From positions 1-43,237 of the forward strand of contig PLMF01000415.1 in assembly GCA_003142355.1 (NCBI GenBank): DNA of 43,237 nucleotides, in the 5' to 3' direction. Source of the stretch: Bryobacterales bacterium. GTDB lineage: Bacteria > Acidobacteriota > Terriglobia > Bryobacterales > Bryobacteraceae. The notes under the pieces were generated by a model, which was not told the DNA's origin, did not search any database, and saw only the letters and a program-made list of their open reading frames with translations. The translations under genes were made by a program, and so were the position numbers. Below are positions 8,910-18,436 of this stretch, in pieces; within the stretch, counting starts at the first letter, position 1; every line of letters starts with the position of its first letter.

Positions 8910-11530
8910 TCCCACACCGCCGGATTCACTTCGAAGCGGTTGGAGGGACGCCCGCCGTAGGGCCCGGATTCGCCGGATAGGTCGCGGACCCACCCGGCGT
9001 CCTGAAGGATTTCCGCCGCCAGCTTCACAGCCTCAGGAGTATTTAAACCACTCCAGCCCTTCAGGTACACCTCGCGGCAGGAGAAGAAGCCGCCAGCGCC
9101 CAGCTTCCGGTTCTTGATCTTCCCCGCAAGTTCGCTCGCCGCCCGCAGTTGCGGAGTTACCACGCAGGAGTAGACCCGCCGCGCGTGGGACTCCAGGTAT
9201 TGACACCAGGCTGCCGCCTGCTGTGTGTGGCGCAGGGACACCGTGTGTATCTTGGAGGAATCTCCCGAGGGGGCGCCTACAAAACCTTCAAAACCCCCGT
9301 TTGCGGTCCGGTCCGCCAGTTCAAAAAGCAGCGCCAAGCCGGGCATCAACTTCCGGTACTTGCTCAAATGCGAAATGAGAGCAGCGTGCAGTTCGTCGCC
9401 GCGAATCTTCGCTTCGAGTTCCGCCAGCCATTCCACGAACAGTTCCTGTGCGTTGGGCGCGAAGCGGAACTGCAACGGGTCCTCGGCATCCAACTCCACC
9501 AGCTTGCTGAACACCATCGCCGCCTGTTGTTGGGAAGCCTCGTCCGGCCGGCGGTCTACATACTCCCAACCGGGTTCGGTATCCGGCCAAACCAGCAGCT
9601 GAAACCGCTGAACGAGTCCGTCGTTGCTCGGACCATCCTCGAGCGCTTCCGCCAGATAAGAACGGAGGCGGCCAGGTTGGATGCCGCCCAACATGGACAT
9701 GCAGCAGGCTTCCACATGAATGGTGCCGCGGCCGATCCGGTCAATTGTGTGGCCGGTGTCGCCGTTCCATGCTTGCAGACAGAAGGCGCGCTCACCCTCC
9801 CGGCCCGCGCGGTCCAGCTGACTCCACCAGCCCGTGAGTTCATCCCGGATAACCAAGATTCCCGCCGGGTTTTCGCTCATGGTCTGATGCATCGCCTCGA
9901 AGGTGGCATCATTGACAATCAGGCGCCGTAACGTCGGTTCCTCCGGCTTATCCTCCGGCCTCTCGGGCGCAGTCGTCCCCTTTTTCGTATTCGCCTTGAA
10001 CTGCTCTTTCCACGCCGCACACCGAAGGTCGTATTCCTCCTTCTCGCGAGCGTATTCCTCGAGTTCCTCCTCGTGCTCCCGCCGCCATTCAGACTGAATC
10101 TGATTCAGCGGACGGGTGGCCGCCTGGATGACAGGGGACTTCATGAATCCCGGCGGCGCGATAATGCCGCCCCAAAAGTTGGGCACCACCACCCAACCGG
10201 TGTCGTTCGCCTTTGGCTGGATGGTGGCGCGCCGATTCACCGCGCCGGCCAAGCAGAGAACCGTCACCACCGCCGGATAGTCCATCGGGACCTGCATTCG
10301 CGCGGTGACGTCCCGCACCAGGGGACGGAATAGATCGGGAAGAATCTCTTCGGAAAAGGCTTCGACGGGCGGAAGCTCGCTTTGGATCGGTTCTAGTTTG
10401 GGCCAACCGTCCGCCGCTTCTGCCCGCGCCCGCCGGGGCCTTTGGTCTTCGTCGGTGATGCCCCAGCGCGTCCGCAACGCCGACAACGATGTGGCGTCCA
10501 GAGTGTCCGTTGCCGCAACCAATTTGCGGAGTTGGTCGAGCGTGCCGCCGGCGTCCCGCCAATTAGTGATGTCGCCCTTCACCGGCAAGTCGGGAAGTTC
10601 CACGATGCGGATGGAAGCCGCCACGCCCAGCATCGCCGTGGCCACCGTCGCCGCGTGCTTCTGGCCTGGCCCGTCATTGTCGGGAAGAATGACGATATTG
10701 CGATTCCGGAAGTAGTCCACCCATCCCTTGTACAAGTGGCTGTTGCCCGACCCACCCGGATTGCAGGACGCCGCCAGATTCCACGATTCCAGGGTGTGGA
10801 CGTCCTTCTCGCCCTCGGGGAGGTAAACCGTCTCTGCGGTCAGCACCTTCTGGAGACGATAGGGAACACGCGGGCAAACGCGGAAGCGATAGTCCGCGCC
10901 GTCATAGTCGACGTAATCCGATGCCCGCTTCCATGTGGGCTTGCCGGTAGCGCGTTCCGCTTTCGAATCCAAAAGGTATTTGCCCGCGTCCAGTCCTACG
11001 ACGATGCCGCCGGTGGGAACGCCGCCGGCCCGTTCCGGGTCGGTGGTGCCGGCCGCTTCAACTCCGCTCGGACGGACCTGAATGAAAGTCTTCTTCCCGT
11101 CCGGTTGCAGGAAACGGACAACCTCGTAAAGTAGATTGCCGTCCTGGTCTACGTATGGGTAGCGCTCAATCTCGCGCCAGCCGCCTGTTGTTGTTGTCGA
11201 TTTCGAATTCCCGTGTGCCTCAGTGTGTCGGCGCCCAGGTTCGATCCTGCCCAGGAGTCGGAAGACCTCGGCTTTCGCTGTCTTGAAATCCACCCCCGTG
11301 AGCGCCATCTCAAGTTCGATGATGTCGCCGCCGCGGCCGCACTCGCTGTGGCAATACCACATCCCAGTCTCCGGATTGACGGTGAAGTTGTTCCCCGTGC
11401 CCTTGTGAATGCGACAACGCCAGCGCCATTCTCGGCCACGTTGCGGCATCTCTGAGACGCGGGCACTGTAATATTCAGATACTTCGGATGGGCTGAAGTC
11501 GCCGGCAGACTGCGCGGAGAGGCTACTCAA
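8906..11530 (-). CDS. Primase/helicase-like replication protein (CHC2 zinc finger, TOPRIM, DUF3987)
   Basis: An 874-residue multidomain protein. Residues 39-64 form a CHC2-type zinc finger (C39, H42, C60, C64). A TOPRIM domain follows with YLPEGEKD and VILPDNDGPG. The second half is a DUF3987 module with a modified P-loop (IIAPPGFMKSP), VIRDELTGWW and LQAWNGDTG. The TTG start at 11530 is chosen because GGAGGGGG lies seven bases upstream and because it overlaps the stop of the preceding gene; starting further up would overlap that gene by over 130 bp. Such proteins prime or unwind DNA to replicate phages and integrative elements. The C-terminal part contains a half palindrome insertion (GGFEGFVGAPSGDSSKI). 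The gene overlaps its downstream neighbour by ATGA. Confidence 0.88.
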   Translation of the reverse strand: MSSLSAQSAGDFSPSEVSEYYSARVSEMPQRGREWRWRCRIHKGTGNNFTVNPETGMWYCHSECGRGGDIIELEMALTGVDFKTAKAEVFRLLGRIEPGRRHTEAHGNSKSTTTTGGWREIERYPYVDQDGNLLYEVVRFLQPDGKKTFIQVRPSGVEAAGTTDPERAGGVPTGGIVVGLDAGKYLLDSKAERATGKPTWKRASDYVDYDGADYRFRVCPRVPYRLQKVLTAETVYLPEGEKDVHTLESWNLAASCNPGGSGNSHLYKGWVDYFRNRNIVILPDNDGPGQKHAATVATAMLGVAASIRIVELPDLPVKGDITNWRDAGGTLDQLRKLVAATDTLDATSLSALRTRWGITDEDQRPRRARAEAADGWPKLEPIQSELPPVEAFSEEILPDLFRPLVRDVTARMQVPMDYPAVVTVLCLAGAVNRRATIQPKANDTGWVVVPNFWGGIIAPPGFMKSPVIQAATRPLNQIQSEWRREHEEELEEYAREKEEYDLRCAAWKEQFKANTKKGTTAPERPEDKPEEPTLRRLIVNDATFEAMHQTMSENPAGILVIRDELTGWWSQLDRAGREGERAFCLQAWNGDTGHTIDRIGRGTIHVEACCMSMLGGIQPGRLRSYLAEALEDGPSNDGLVQRFQLLVWPDTEPGWEYVDRRPDEASQQQAAMVFSKLVELDAEDPLQFRFAPNAQELFVEWLAELEAKIRGDELHAALISHLSKYRKLMPGLALLFELADRTANGGFEGFVGAPSGDSSKIHTVSLRHTQQAAAWCQYLESHARRVYSCVVTPQLRAASELAGKIKNRKLGAGGFFSCREVYLKGWSGLNTPEAVKLAAEILQDAGWVRDLSGESGPYGGRPSNRFEVNPAVWE
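9249..9298. repeat. Half copy of the palindrome inside the primase gene
   Basis: ATCTTGGAGGAATCTCCCGA then GCGCCTACAAAACCTTCAAA matches the left arm only. On the coding strand it adds GGFEGFVGAPSGDSSKI between the DUF3987 core and the C-terminal region without breaking the frame. Confidence 0.7.
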
Positions 11531-12455
11531 GGCGGTCCCCCTCCGGCTTGCCGCCCGGCGCATAGAAGTTTCGGGCGATGCGCCGCAAGGTTTCGCGCTC
11601 TTCTTCTTCCACCACCTGCAACCGCCGGAACTCCTCCCGATCCAGGTGGGCTTCAATGCACTTCCGCACCATCAGCCTCAACGTGGAAGGCGCTATCGCG
11701 TCCACTTCGACGCTGTCGCCTTCGAAGTTCCGGCTCCGCGAATCGCTCTCTTTTGTCGGCCTGGTGGTCAGGTTCAGCCGACGGATCTGGTCCGGAGTGA
11801 CGGCTACCCGAGTAAAGTGGATGTTGGCTTTGGGCGCGAACTCCCGGATGCCTGCTTCCACCGCCCGCGTGATGTCGCATCCGCTGGGGTCGTAATCGCC
11901 GAAATAGTACAGAAACGCCGGCTTCCCGTTTTCCGAGATGGCTTCCGCCGCCTCGTGAAGATAGGAGATGGAGGAATAGCCGCGCGTCACCATGAGGGGC
12001 ACGTCAAACTCGGCGGTCACGTCGTACAACACGCCGGAGAGAGCATCCTTCTCCAGCCAGATCTCCACGTAGGCAGCCTGGCTATCCCACAACGCGCGCC
12101 GGTAAAACCGCTGTTGCTGTTCCATCATGTCGCTCAGCCCGGCGTAAGAAGTGGGCTTCCGCATCCATCTGGTGCTGTCCGCGATCCAGCCAAAGGGGAT
12201 CTCGCCGGCCCGGCGCATGGCGGTCAGCAACCGCACGACGGTGCTCTTATACTCGGCCTCGGTCTTGGCGATCACGCCCCGGCCGACCAACTGATAATAG
12301 ACTTGGCGCACCGTGGCCGGCTGGATCTCGTGGAGGATTTCGTAGATCGCTTCCCGGATGGCCTGCATTTCAGCGCGGGTGCGACGGTTTGTAGATCTAG
12401 ACCCACAAACCTGACCGGGGGCCTCCAGAGCGGAATCGGCGGCAGGGCTACTCAT
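11523..12455 (-). CDS. Topoisomerase VI subunit A / Spo11-type TOPRIM protein
   Basis: This 310-residue protein begins with a winged-helix segment (IYEILHEIQPATVRQVYYQL, LLTAMRRAGEIPFGWIAD) and continues into a TOPRIM domain with VEIWLEKDAL, LMVTRGYSS and LYYFGDYDPSG, where the acidic Glu and Asp-x-Asp bind metal. These are hallmarks of the TopoVIA/Spo11 superfamily; here it is the short stand-alone form common in phages and integrative elements, with no B subunit nearby. Its exact activity is unknown; nicking, cleavage or replication initiation are possibilities. The ATG at 12455 overlaps the preceding stop by 8 bp and is preferred over an ATG further upstream that would lie inside the previous gene. 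Confidence 0.85.
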   Translation of the reverse strand: MSSPAADSALEAPGQVCGSRSTNRRTRAEMQAIREAIYEILHEIQPATVRQVYYQLVGRGVIAKTEAEYKSTVVRLLTAMRRAGEIPFGWIADSTRWMRKPTSYAGLSDMMEQQQRFYRRALWDSQAAYVEIWLEKDALSGVLYDVTAEFDVPLMVTRGYSSISYLHEAAEAISENGKPAFLYYFGDYDPSGCDITRAVEAGIREFAPKANIHFTRVAVTPDQIRRLNLTTRPTKESDSRSRNFEGDSVEVDAIAPSTLRLMVRKCIEAHLDREEFRRLQVVEEEERETLRRIARNFYAPGGKPEGDRLE

Positions 12456-12663
12456 GGCTTTCGCCCCGAACGGCGACCGGAGCCAACAAATCCGAAACCG
12501 ATATCCGATAACACCGGCGTGTGCCCCAAGCCCGCAGCTTGCCACTGCGGATGTCCCGCCAGATGGTCCGCTCCGTCTTCATGGCGATTTTGGCCCCCGC
12601 CTTCACGCTGACCAGATCGTTGGGAATGGTGGGAACCACTTCTACGAGATATGCACCCTTCAT
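12448..12663 (-). CDS. Excisionase-like winged-helix DNA-binding protein
   Basis: A 71-residue protein with a MerR/excisionase-like pattern: helix KAGAKIAMKTERTIWRDIRS, then a short wing KLRAWGTRRCYRISVSDLL. Proteins of this size bind att-site or promoter DNA and often direct recombinase excision, although excisionases of serine recombinases are usually unrelated coiled-coil proteins. The ATG at 12663 overlaps the stop of the preceding gene (ATGA), and the end overlaps the TOPRIM gene by 8 bp, so it is firmly in the operon. Confidence 0.65.
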   Translation of the reverse strand: MKGAYLVEVVPTIPNDLVSVKAGAKIAMKTERTIWRDIRSGKLRAWGTRRCYRISVSDLLAPVAVRGESHE

Positions 12664-12854
12664 GCAGCCTCCTTATTAGCTTCGAGCTCGGATGGGCGGG
12701 TCTCTGCCGCTGCGGTCCAATTTTGAAGAGTCGTGAAGAAGCCGACGATGTTCTCCACCGCCTGGCGCGCATCTTCACGCGTCAACGGGCGCGAAGTGCG
12801 CGACTGCCAAAACTGGATCGTGTCTTCGAGAAGCGCGCCGCGCTGCTCGGCCAT
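12660..12854 (-). CDS. Small helical protein of the mobile element
   Basis: A 64-residue acidic helical protein (QRGALLEDTIQFWQSRT, REDARQAVENIVGFFTTL). The ATG at 12854 is supported by GGAGG eight bases upstream. The same frame is open for dozens of codons upstream with protein-like composition but has no ATG, GTG or TTG, so the product could once have been longer. Function unknown. Confidence 0.55.
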   Translation of the reverse strand: MAEQRGALLEDTIQFWQSRTSRPLTREDARQAVENIVGFFTTLQNWTAAAETRPSELEANKEAA

Positions 12855-12969
12855 GACAGGAACCTCCGGGCCAAGACTTGCGATCTGGGCCTCGACATTC
12901 GCGTCGATGGCATCGATCCGGGCTTCAAATGGACAGGCGCCCGTGTTTGCGCGGGTCGCACAACGTGGA

Positions 12970-13200
12970 TTATTGCTGCTTCGGAACCAAGAATTTGAAC
13001 TTCTTCCCCGCAGTGATGATCACACTGGTGCAGCCGGCCTTTCCGTCCTCCCCAGACACGCTGATCTCGAAATGACCGTGCGCAATGTCGGCGCGCACCA
13101 GGGCCACGAGTTTTTCCAAAACCGTTTCCACCGACGAGAGCGGTCCGCCGGAGGCCGGGGGAAACGAAGTGGCTTTTAGTGTTGCAAGAGTCTGCGACAT
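12970..13200 (-). CDS. First gene of the leftward operon, small hypothetical protein
   Basis: A 76-residue protein: helix SVETVLEKLVALVRADIAHG followed by strands (HFEISVSGEDGKAGCTSVII, KKFKFLV). It lies directly behind the strong leftward promoter at 13223-13252, with a very short leader and only a weak ribosome site. No family recognised. It is probably an early accessory or regulatory protein of the element. Confidence 0.6.
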   Translation of the reverse strand: MSQTLATLKATSFPPASGGPLSSVETVLEKLVALVRADIAHGHFEISVSGEDGKAGCTSVIITAGKKFKFLVPKQQ

Positions 13201-13222
13201 GGACGATAATGGCTCTAGGCAA

Positions 13223-13252
13223 AGTATATATGATCATCAGTGAGCATGTCAA
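13223..13252 (-). promoter_or_regulatory. Leftward promoter of the replication operon
   Basis: On the minus strand TTGACA (13247-13252) is followed after 16 bp by TATATA (13225-13230) or after 18 bp by TATACT (13223-13228). The -35 box is a consensus match. The start codon at 13200 lies about 25 bp further on. The operator palindrome at 13234-13266 covers the -35 box and much of the spacer, so repression by occlusion is likely. Confidence 0.7.
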
Positions 13253-13266
13253 CTGCTCATTGATGA
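13234..13266. promoter_or_regulatory. Operator palindrome between the divergent arms
   Basis: TCATCAGTGAGCA, a 7-bp centre, then TGCTCATTGATGA: 12 of 13 arm positions pair. It overlaps the leftward -35 box and lies 23 bp before the XRE regulator start, the usual place for autoregulation by a phage-like repressor. That the neighbour at 13289-14137 binds it is inference. Confidence 0.65.
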
Positions 13267-13288
13267 CTTGCCGACGAAGGGAGTATTC

Positions 13289-14114
13289 ATGGCGAAGAAG
13301 AAAGATCCGAACCCAGTCCGCAGGCGGCCGCGAAGAGCCGCGCGGGCATCTCAAATGGACCCCGGCAAGCGCTTTTTGGTCAAGCTGCGGAAAACCCCGG
13401 TGGGCCAGGGGCAAGTGCTGGAAGCGGTACGGAATCTCCGTCTGTCACTTCCGGAAACTCAGCAGAAGTTCGCGGAGCGCCTCGGAGTGGGCATCGCCAC
13501 CGTGGTGCGATGGGAGGGCAAGCGGCCTCCGGCCGGCCAAGCCTTGGCGAAACTCCACCATTTGGCAGCGGAGCAAGGCTTGGACGGTATAGCCGCCGTG
13601 TTCCGCAGGGCGTTGAGCGAGGAACTGGGAGCGCCGCCGCCCCTGCCTACGCCGGGCGCTCTCTCCATCAAGAACGAAGACGAGCGCGATCTGGTTTCGG
13701 CGCTTCTCGAGGTGTTACGCCAGGAGCCGTATGCCAAGCAAGGCGAGGCCGTGAAACGGATTCTCGATCCCATCGTGGCCCAGCACCGGCAAGAGTCGGA
13801 ATACCAGGCAGCCCGTGAGGCTGTCCGGAATGCAATTGTTCGTTTCCTGAAGAAGAACTACCCGGTTGAGGAGGCCAAACGCGCCTTCAGCACCTCGGCC
13901 GAGAATGTAGCCGAAGCCATTTTTGAGAATGGGGACAAGAAACTGATCGAAGAAAGGACGGTGGAGGTCATCGGAATGCTGCTACGGGAGCACTGGAGCA
14001 TCGGCGACATCGCCAAGAAGTTTCACATAGATCCAGAGGAGGTAAAGAGCTACGCTATCGACGCAGGCTGCGGGAAGGCCGTCATGGAATACCAAGAGGA
14101 ACAGGAGCCCCACG

Positions 14115-14137
<23 letters not shown>
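13289..14137 (+). CDS. XRE-type helix-turn-helix regulator
   Basis: A 282-residue protein with a basic N-terminus (AKKKDPNPVRRRPRRAARAS) and an HTH at about residues 45-75 (RLSLPETQQKFAERLGVGI, TVVRWEGKRPPAG). The helical C-terminal half has a second HTH-like segment (LLREHWSIGDIAKKFHIDPE). The ATG at 13289 is chosen for the AGGGAG seven bases upstream rather than the upstream ATG at 13268. It probably controls the element through the operator at 13234-13266 and represses the leftward replication operon. Its last 23 bp overlap the serine recombinase gene, so the two are co-transcribed. Confidence 0.8.
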
Positions 14138-15708
<1,571 letters not shown>

Positions 15709-16215
15709 TAGAAGTCGAGGACCTTGCAGGATTGCTCGGCAGTGCGCTTAGCTGCTCGTTATCAGACGTTTACGGACGGTGCCCGAATACGCGCTGACAG
15801 CAGGATTGCTCGCCGTTTGCCGCCATTTTGATGCACAGTACCCACAAAAGCCCCCACAGTCCAACACCTAACTCCGCCCTACTCCTTCGTCAAAGCAGCA
15901 ACGGTCCTTCCTTGTCCCGGCAAGCATTACGCGCATCATTCCCTCCTGTGCGTTGCTGGCCGCCACCGCTCTCAAGAACATAGTATCGGCCAAGGTCCAG
16001 TCATGACCAACTCCGCAGGGAGGATTCGGCAGAGCTGCCACCACGGGTCCGGCGCTGTTTTCGCGCCTTTCAGCGTCGACCGCGGAGTCCATAGTCCGGA
16101 AGACGACCCCATTTGGGGTATCGCACACGGTCCTCTCGCGGCCAGATGGCAAGCGCGTTATCCATTGAAACCTCCGTACCCGCCCAAGAACCCCACCAGC
16201 ATTTGGGAGGGCAAC

Positions 16216-16514
16216 ATTCTCGGAATTCATCACGACCGTGTGCCTGTGGGAGCGATAATTCCTGTTGAATTGGGGGCAACAATTCTCGGAATTCCCGTCC
16301 TTGGCCCCGCCAGTGGTGAATGAGAGCCCTCGAGTGCTGTTACTGCGAGTCGCATTCTCCGAGTGGTTCCCCCGCACCTGGAGCGCAGAACTCTTCTGCC
16401 ATGGAGAAAGGGAAGGGTGCGTGGCAGAGATTCTCGGAATTCCCTTGCGGTGGCCAGCAATCGGGGAGTTCTGGACCACGCCGTCTCATGAGATGGCAAA
16501 GATTCTCGGAATTT
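16216..16514. repeat. Array of ATTCTCGGAATTC repeats at about 70-bp spacing
   Basis: ATTCTCGGAATTC occurs at 16216, 16282 and 16430, with a one-base variant at 16502 and a degenerate copy at 16355 (ATTCTCCGAGTGG). Start-to-start distances are 66, 73, 75 and 72 bp. Most copies are preceded by GGCA(A/G)(A/C). The intervening sequences differ. It does not fit CRISPR (repeat too short, imperfect, spacers too long). It may be a degenerate satellite or a set of REP-like motifs. Confidence 0.6.
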
Positions 16515-17455
16515 CTGGCCACGAGAAACGAGACTAACCAGAGCAACTTCTTCGCCGGCGCCGCCATCCAACGATCGCGGAAGTGTGACGTGCCAGATCA
16601 GGCCTCATCGTCTCCGCGAGCTTTCAGTCGCTTGTCATCGCCGATGCCATAACGGATCATGATGGGAAAATCGCATCCTCAGAGCATTGCCCCTGCCGGC
16701 TGAAGTTCCGGTACTTGCCCACCCGTAAACCGTCTCGCACGGAATATCTGCACGATTCCAGGCCGCACGGCATCCCTGCTGGCGGCCTTCCGTACCTCGC
16801 TGGCGGCAAGCAAGGAAGCTACCAGCGCCCAGTTCAATGCGATCATCCCATATGGGCTACATGACCTCAGCAGCCGCATCGCCGTCGTCAAAGGCGACCG
16901 TCTGGATGCGCCCGCCCTGAGGAACGGTGGGGAACAGCGGTGACGCTTCGACGGTGCGCGCCCCGCATCGTTGTGATCGAGTCCCCCGATTGGTCGATTC
17001 CCCGAAGAACACGCGGCCTATAATCCGCTGGGTCCCAACGTAAAGATGGCCGGTCCATCTGCGTAGTCCCATGCGCGAAAAAGAGCGCGCAGCAGATGTC
17101 CGTGACCAGTCGCCATCGCCAGTTCCGTCATGAAACCGAGAAAGTGCCGATGGCCCGCGCCACTCATCGTACGGAACTTGGGGGCGGACATCAACTTCCT
17201 ATTGCGCGCCGCGCCATAAACATCGAATCCGAATGCCGAGAGAAAACCCGCCGTCGGGCCTCCATATGCCGCGATCCTGGGTGTCTCGCTGGCATTCGTC
17301 GAACCGTCGAACCACTGAACCACTTGGGGGAAACAGGAAACTGAGGGGACCCGCCGTCCACGAATGGATAAATCCCGATTTCAGCCCTGTCTTGAGCGCG
17401 GCGCGGCAACTGGCGTGTTTTGTAAGGGGCGCGTTGAAGCCAAAGTGTTTAAGTT

Positions 17456-17540
17456 GAAAAAGGTTTGCTCCATTTCGCGGCGGTCGGACTTGCTTGCTCC
17501 TCGGGCTTTCTGCGCCGCGAAACGGAGCAAACCTTTTTCA
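17456..17540. repeat. 85-bp hairpin element
   Basis: TGAAAAAGGTTTGCTCCATT followed by TCGCGGCG pairs with CGCCGCGA and AACGGAGCAAACCTTTTTCA, leaving a 29-nt loop with one mismatch in the ~28-bp arms. The palindrome could be a small mobile hairpin (REP/MITE type), since its ends TGAAAAAGG resemble those of the element at 6670-6808, or a strong bidirectional transcription barrier. Confidence 0.65.
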
Positions 17541-17784
17541 GTGGACGCGTTTTGGAGTCTGCTGGCCTGACCGCCACCGGCGATCAGAGCGGGCATTCCC
17601 GCAGATCACTTGCAACCGTCTGAGCATAGCCGGACTTGAACCCAGGGACATCGGCGGCGACTTCTCGAAGGCGGTTCCCGCCGTTGGCTGAGCCTGCGTT
17701 GGCGGCGTATATGCCGCAGGCTCTCGGCATTGGGATAAAATCGGCGCGTCTTGAATTGCGCGCCCATCACAAGCCTTGCCTCTG

Positions 17785-17793
17785 TGGTAAAAT
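17785..17793 (+). promoter_or_regulatory. Possible extended -10 promoter of the sigma-factor gene
   Basis: TGGTAAAAT lies 41 bp before the ATG at 17834. The TGn extension can replace a -35 box, and I see no good -35 at the right distance. A similar box, TGGTATGAT, precedes the secreted-protein gene at 19525. Single-motif evidence only. Confidence 0.3.
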
Positions 17794-17833
17794 TTACACG
17801 TTTCAATTCAACGTTCCAACGAAGGCTGGCGAC

Positions 17834-18436
17834 ATGGCGGGCTCAGCAGACGACCGCACGCTCGCTCTGCGCATCAGGCAGGGTGACGCCCCGGCTGTCG
17901 AAGCCTTCGTTGAGAAGTTCCGCGGTCGTATTGAATGGCTGGCAGGGCGATACGGAGTCCGATCGATCGAGGACTGCCGGGACATTGCGCAAGATGTTCT
18001 GGCTGCGGCCGCAGATCAGATCCAGCGCAATCTGTATCGCGGCGAGTGCACGCTCGGAACTTGGATCGAGCGCATCGTTCACGGTAAGGTCATTGATTTC
18101 AATAGGTCTCCGGGCCGAAGGCCCGTCCATGGCGCGCACTTAAACGACCAGAATAGCGGCGGTCTGCCCGGTGCGCTGATTACTCAGCCCAAACAAGAGA
18201 CCGTCGCGGCTGTTCATGAAGCCTTACTCGCCCTTCCACGGAACCATCGAATAATCTTGATCCTTAATAAGGTTGGTGGCCTTACGATTGCCGAGATCAG
18301 CGCAAGACTACGGTGGCCCAAGGGCACCGTCGGAAGAGTCCTTGCCGAAGCCGAGCAAATGTTTCGAAAAAAGATGGGCGGACGTGAAGAATTCCATTCG
18401 CGCCTTCGACTGAGTATAGGTAGTGGCGAGCACTGA
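17834..18436 (+). CDS. ECF-like RNA polymerase sigma factor
   Basis: A 200-residue sigma-70 family protein. Region 2 (about 10-90) includes RIRQGDAPAVEAFVEKF, EDCRDIAQDVL and GTWIERIVHGKVIDF. Region 4 (about 130-185) reads LPRNHRIILILNKVGGLTIAEISARLRWPKGTVGRVLAEAE. No region 1 or 3, as in ECF factors. The ATG at 17834 has GAAGG eight bases upstream; the frame is open further up, but that part does not align with the family. The next gene starts 14 bp before this stop and encodes a zinc-finger membrane protein, the usual anti-sigma partner. It probably switches on the downstream secreted/vWA genes. Confidence 0.88.
   Translation: MAGSADDRTLALRIRQGDAPAVEAFVEKFRGRIEWLAGRYGVRSIEDCRDIAQDVLAAAADQIQRNLYRGECTLGTWIERIVHGKVIDFNRSPGRRPVHGAHLNDQNSGGLPGALITQPKQETVAAVHEALLALPRNHRIILILNKVGGLTIAEISARLRWPKGTVGRVLAEAEQMFRKKMGGREEFHSRLRLSIGSGEH

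Noticed and set aside
9149..9931. 260-codon open frame on the + strand
   Set aside because: Antisense to the DUF3987 part of the primase; no protein-like pattern.
11646..12611. 321-codon open frame on the + strand
   Set aside because: It lies antisense to the TOPRIM/TopoVIA gene, whose motifs and overlaps are convincing; the + translation is His/Arg/Pro-rich without family features.
15868..16479. 203-codon minus-strand frame with NSEN repeats
   Set aside because: The repeated tripeptides come from the ATTCTCGGAATTC array; the rest is not protein-like and there is no ribosome site.
16216..16514. CRISPR array
   Set aside because: Repeat core only 13 bp and imperfect, spacing of 66-75 bp irregular, no cas genes nearby.
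17018..17323. 101-codon minus-strand frame
   Set aside because: Contains some protein-like runs, but no start signal, no neighbours and no recognisable family; treated as decayed or chance.
17600..17650. Possible tRNA remnant around GGACTTGAACCC
   Set aside because: The T-loop-like string is not enclosed by pairing stems, and no anticodon arm or CCA end can be placed.
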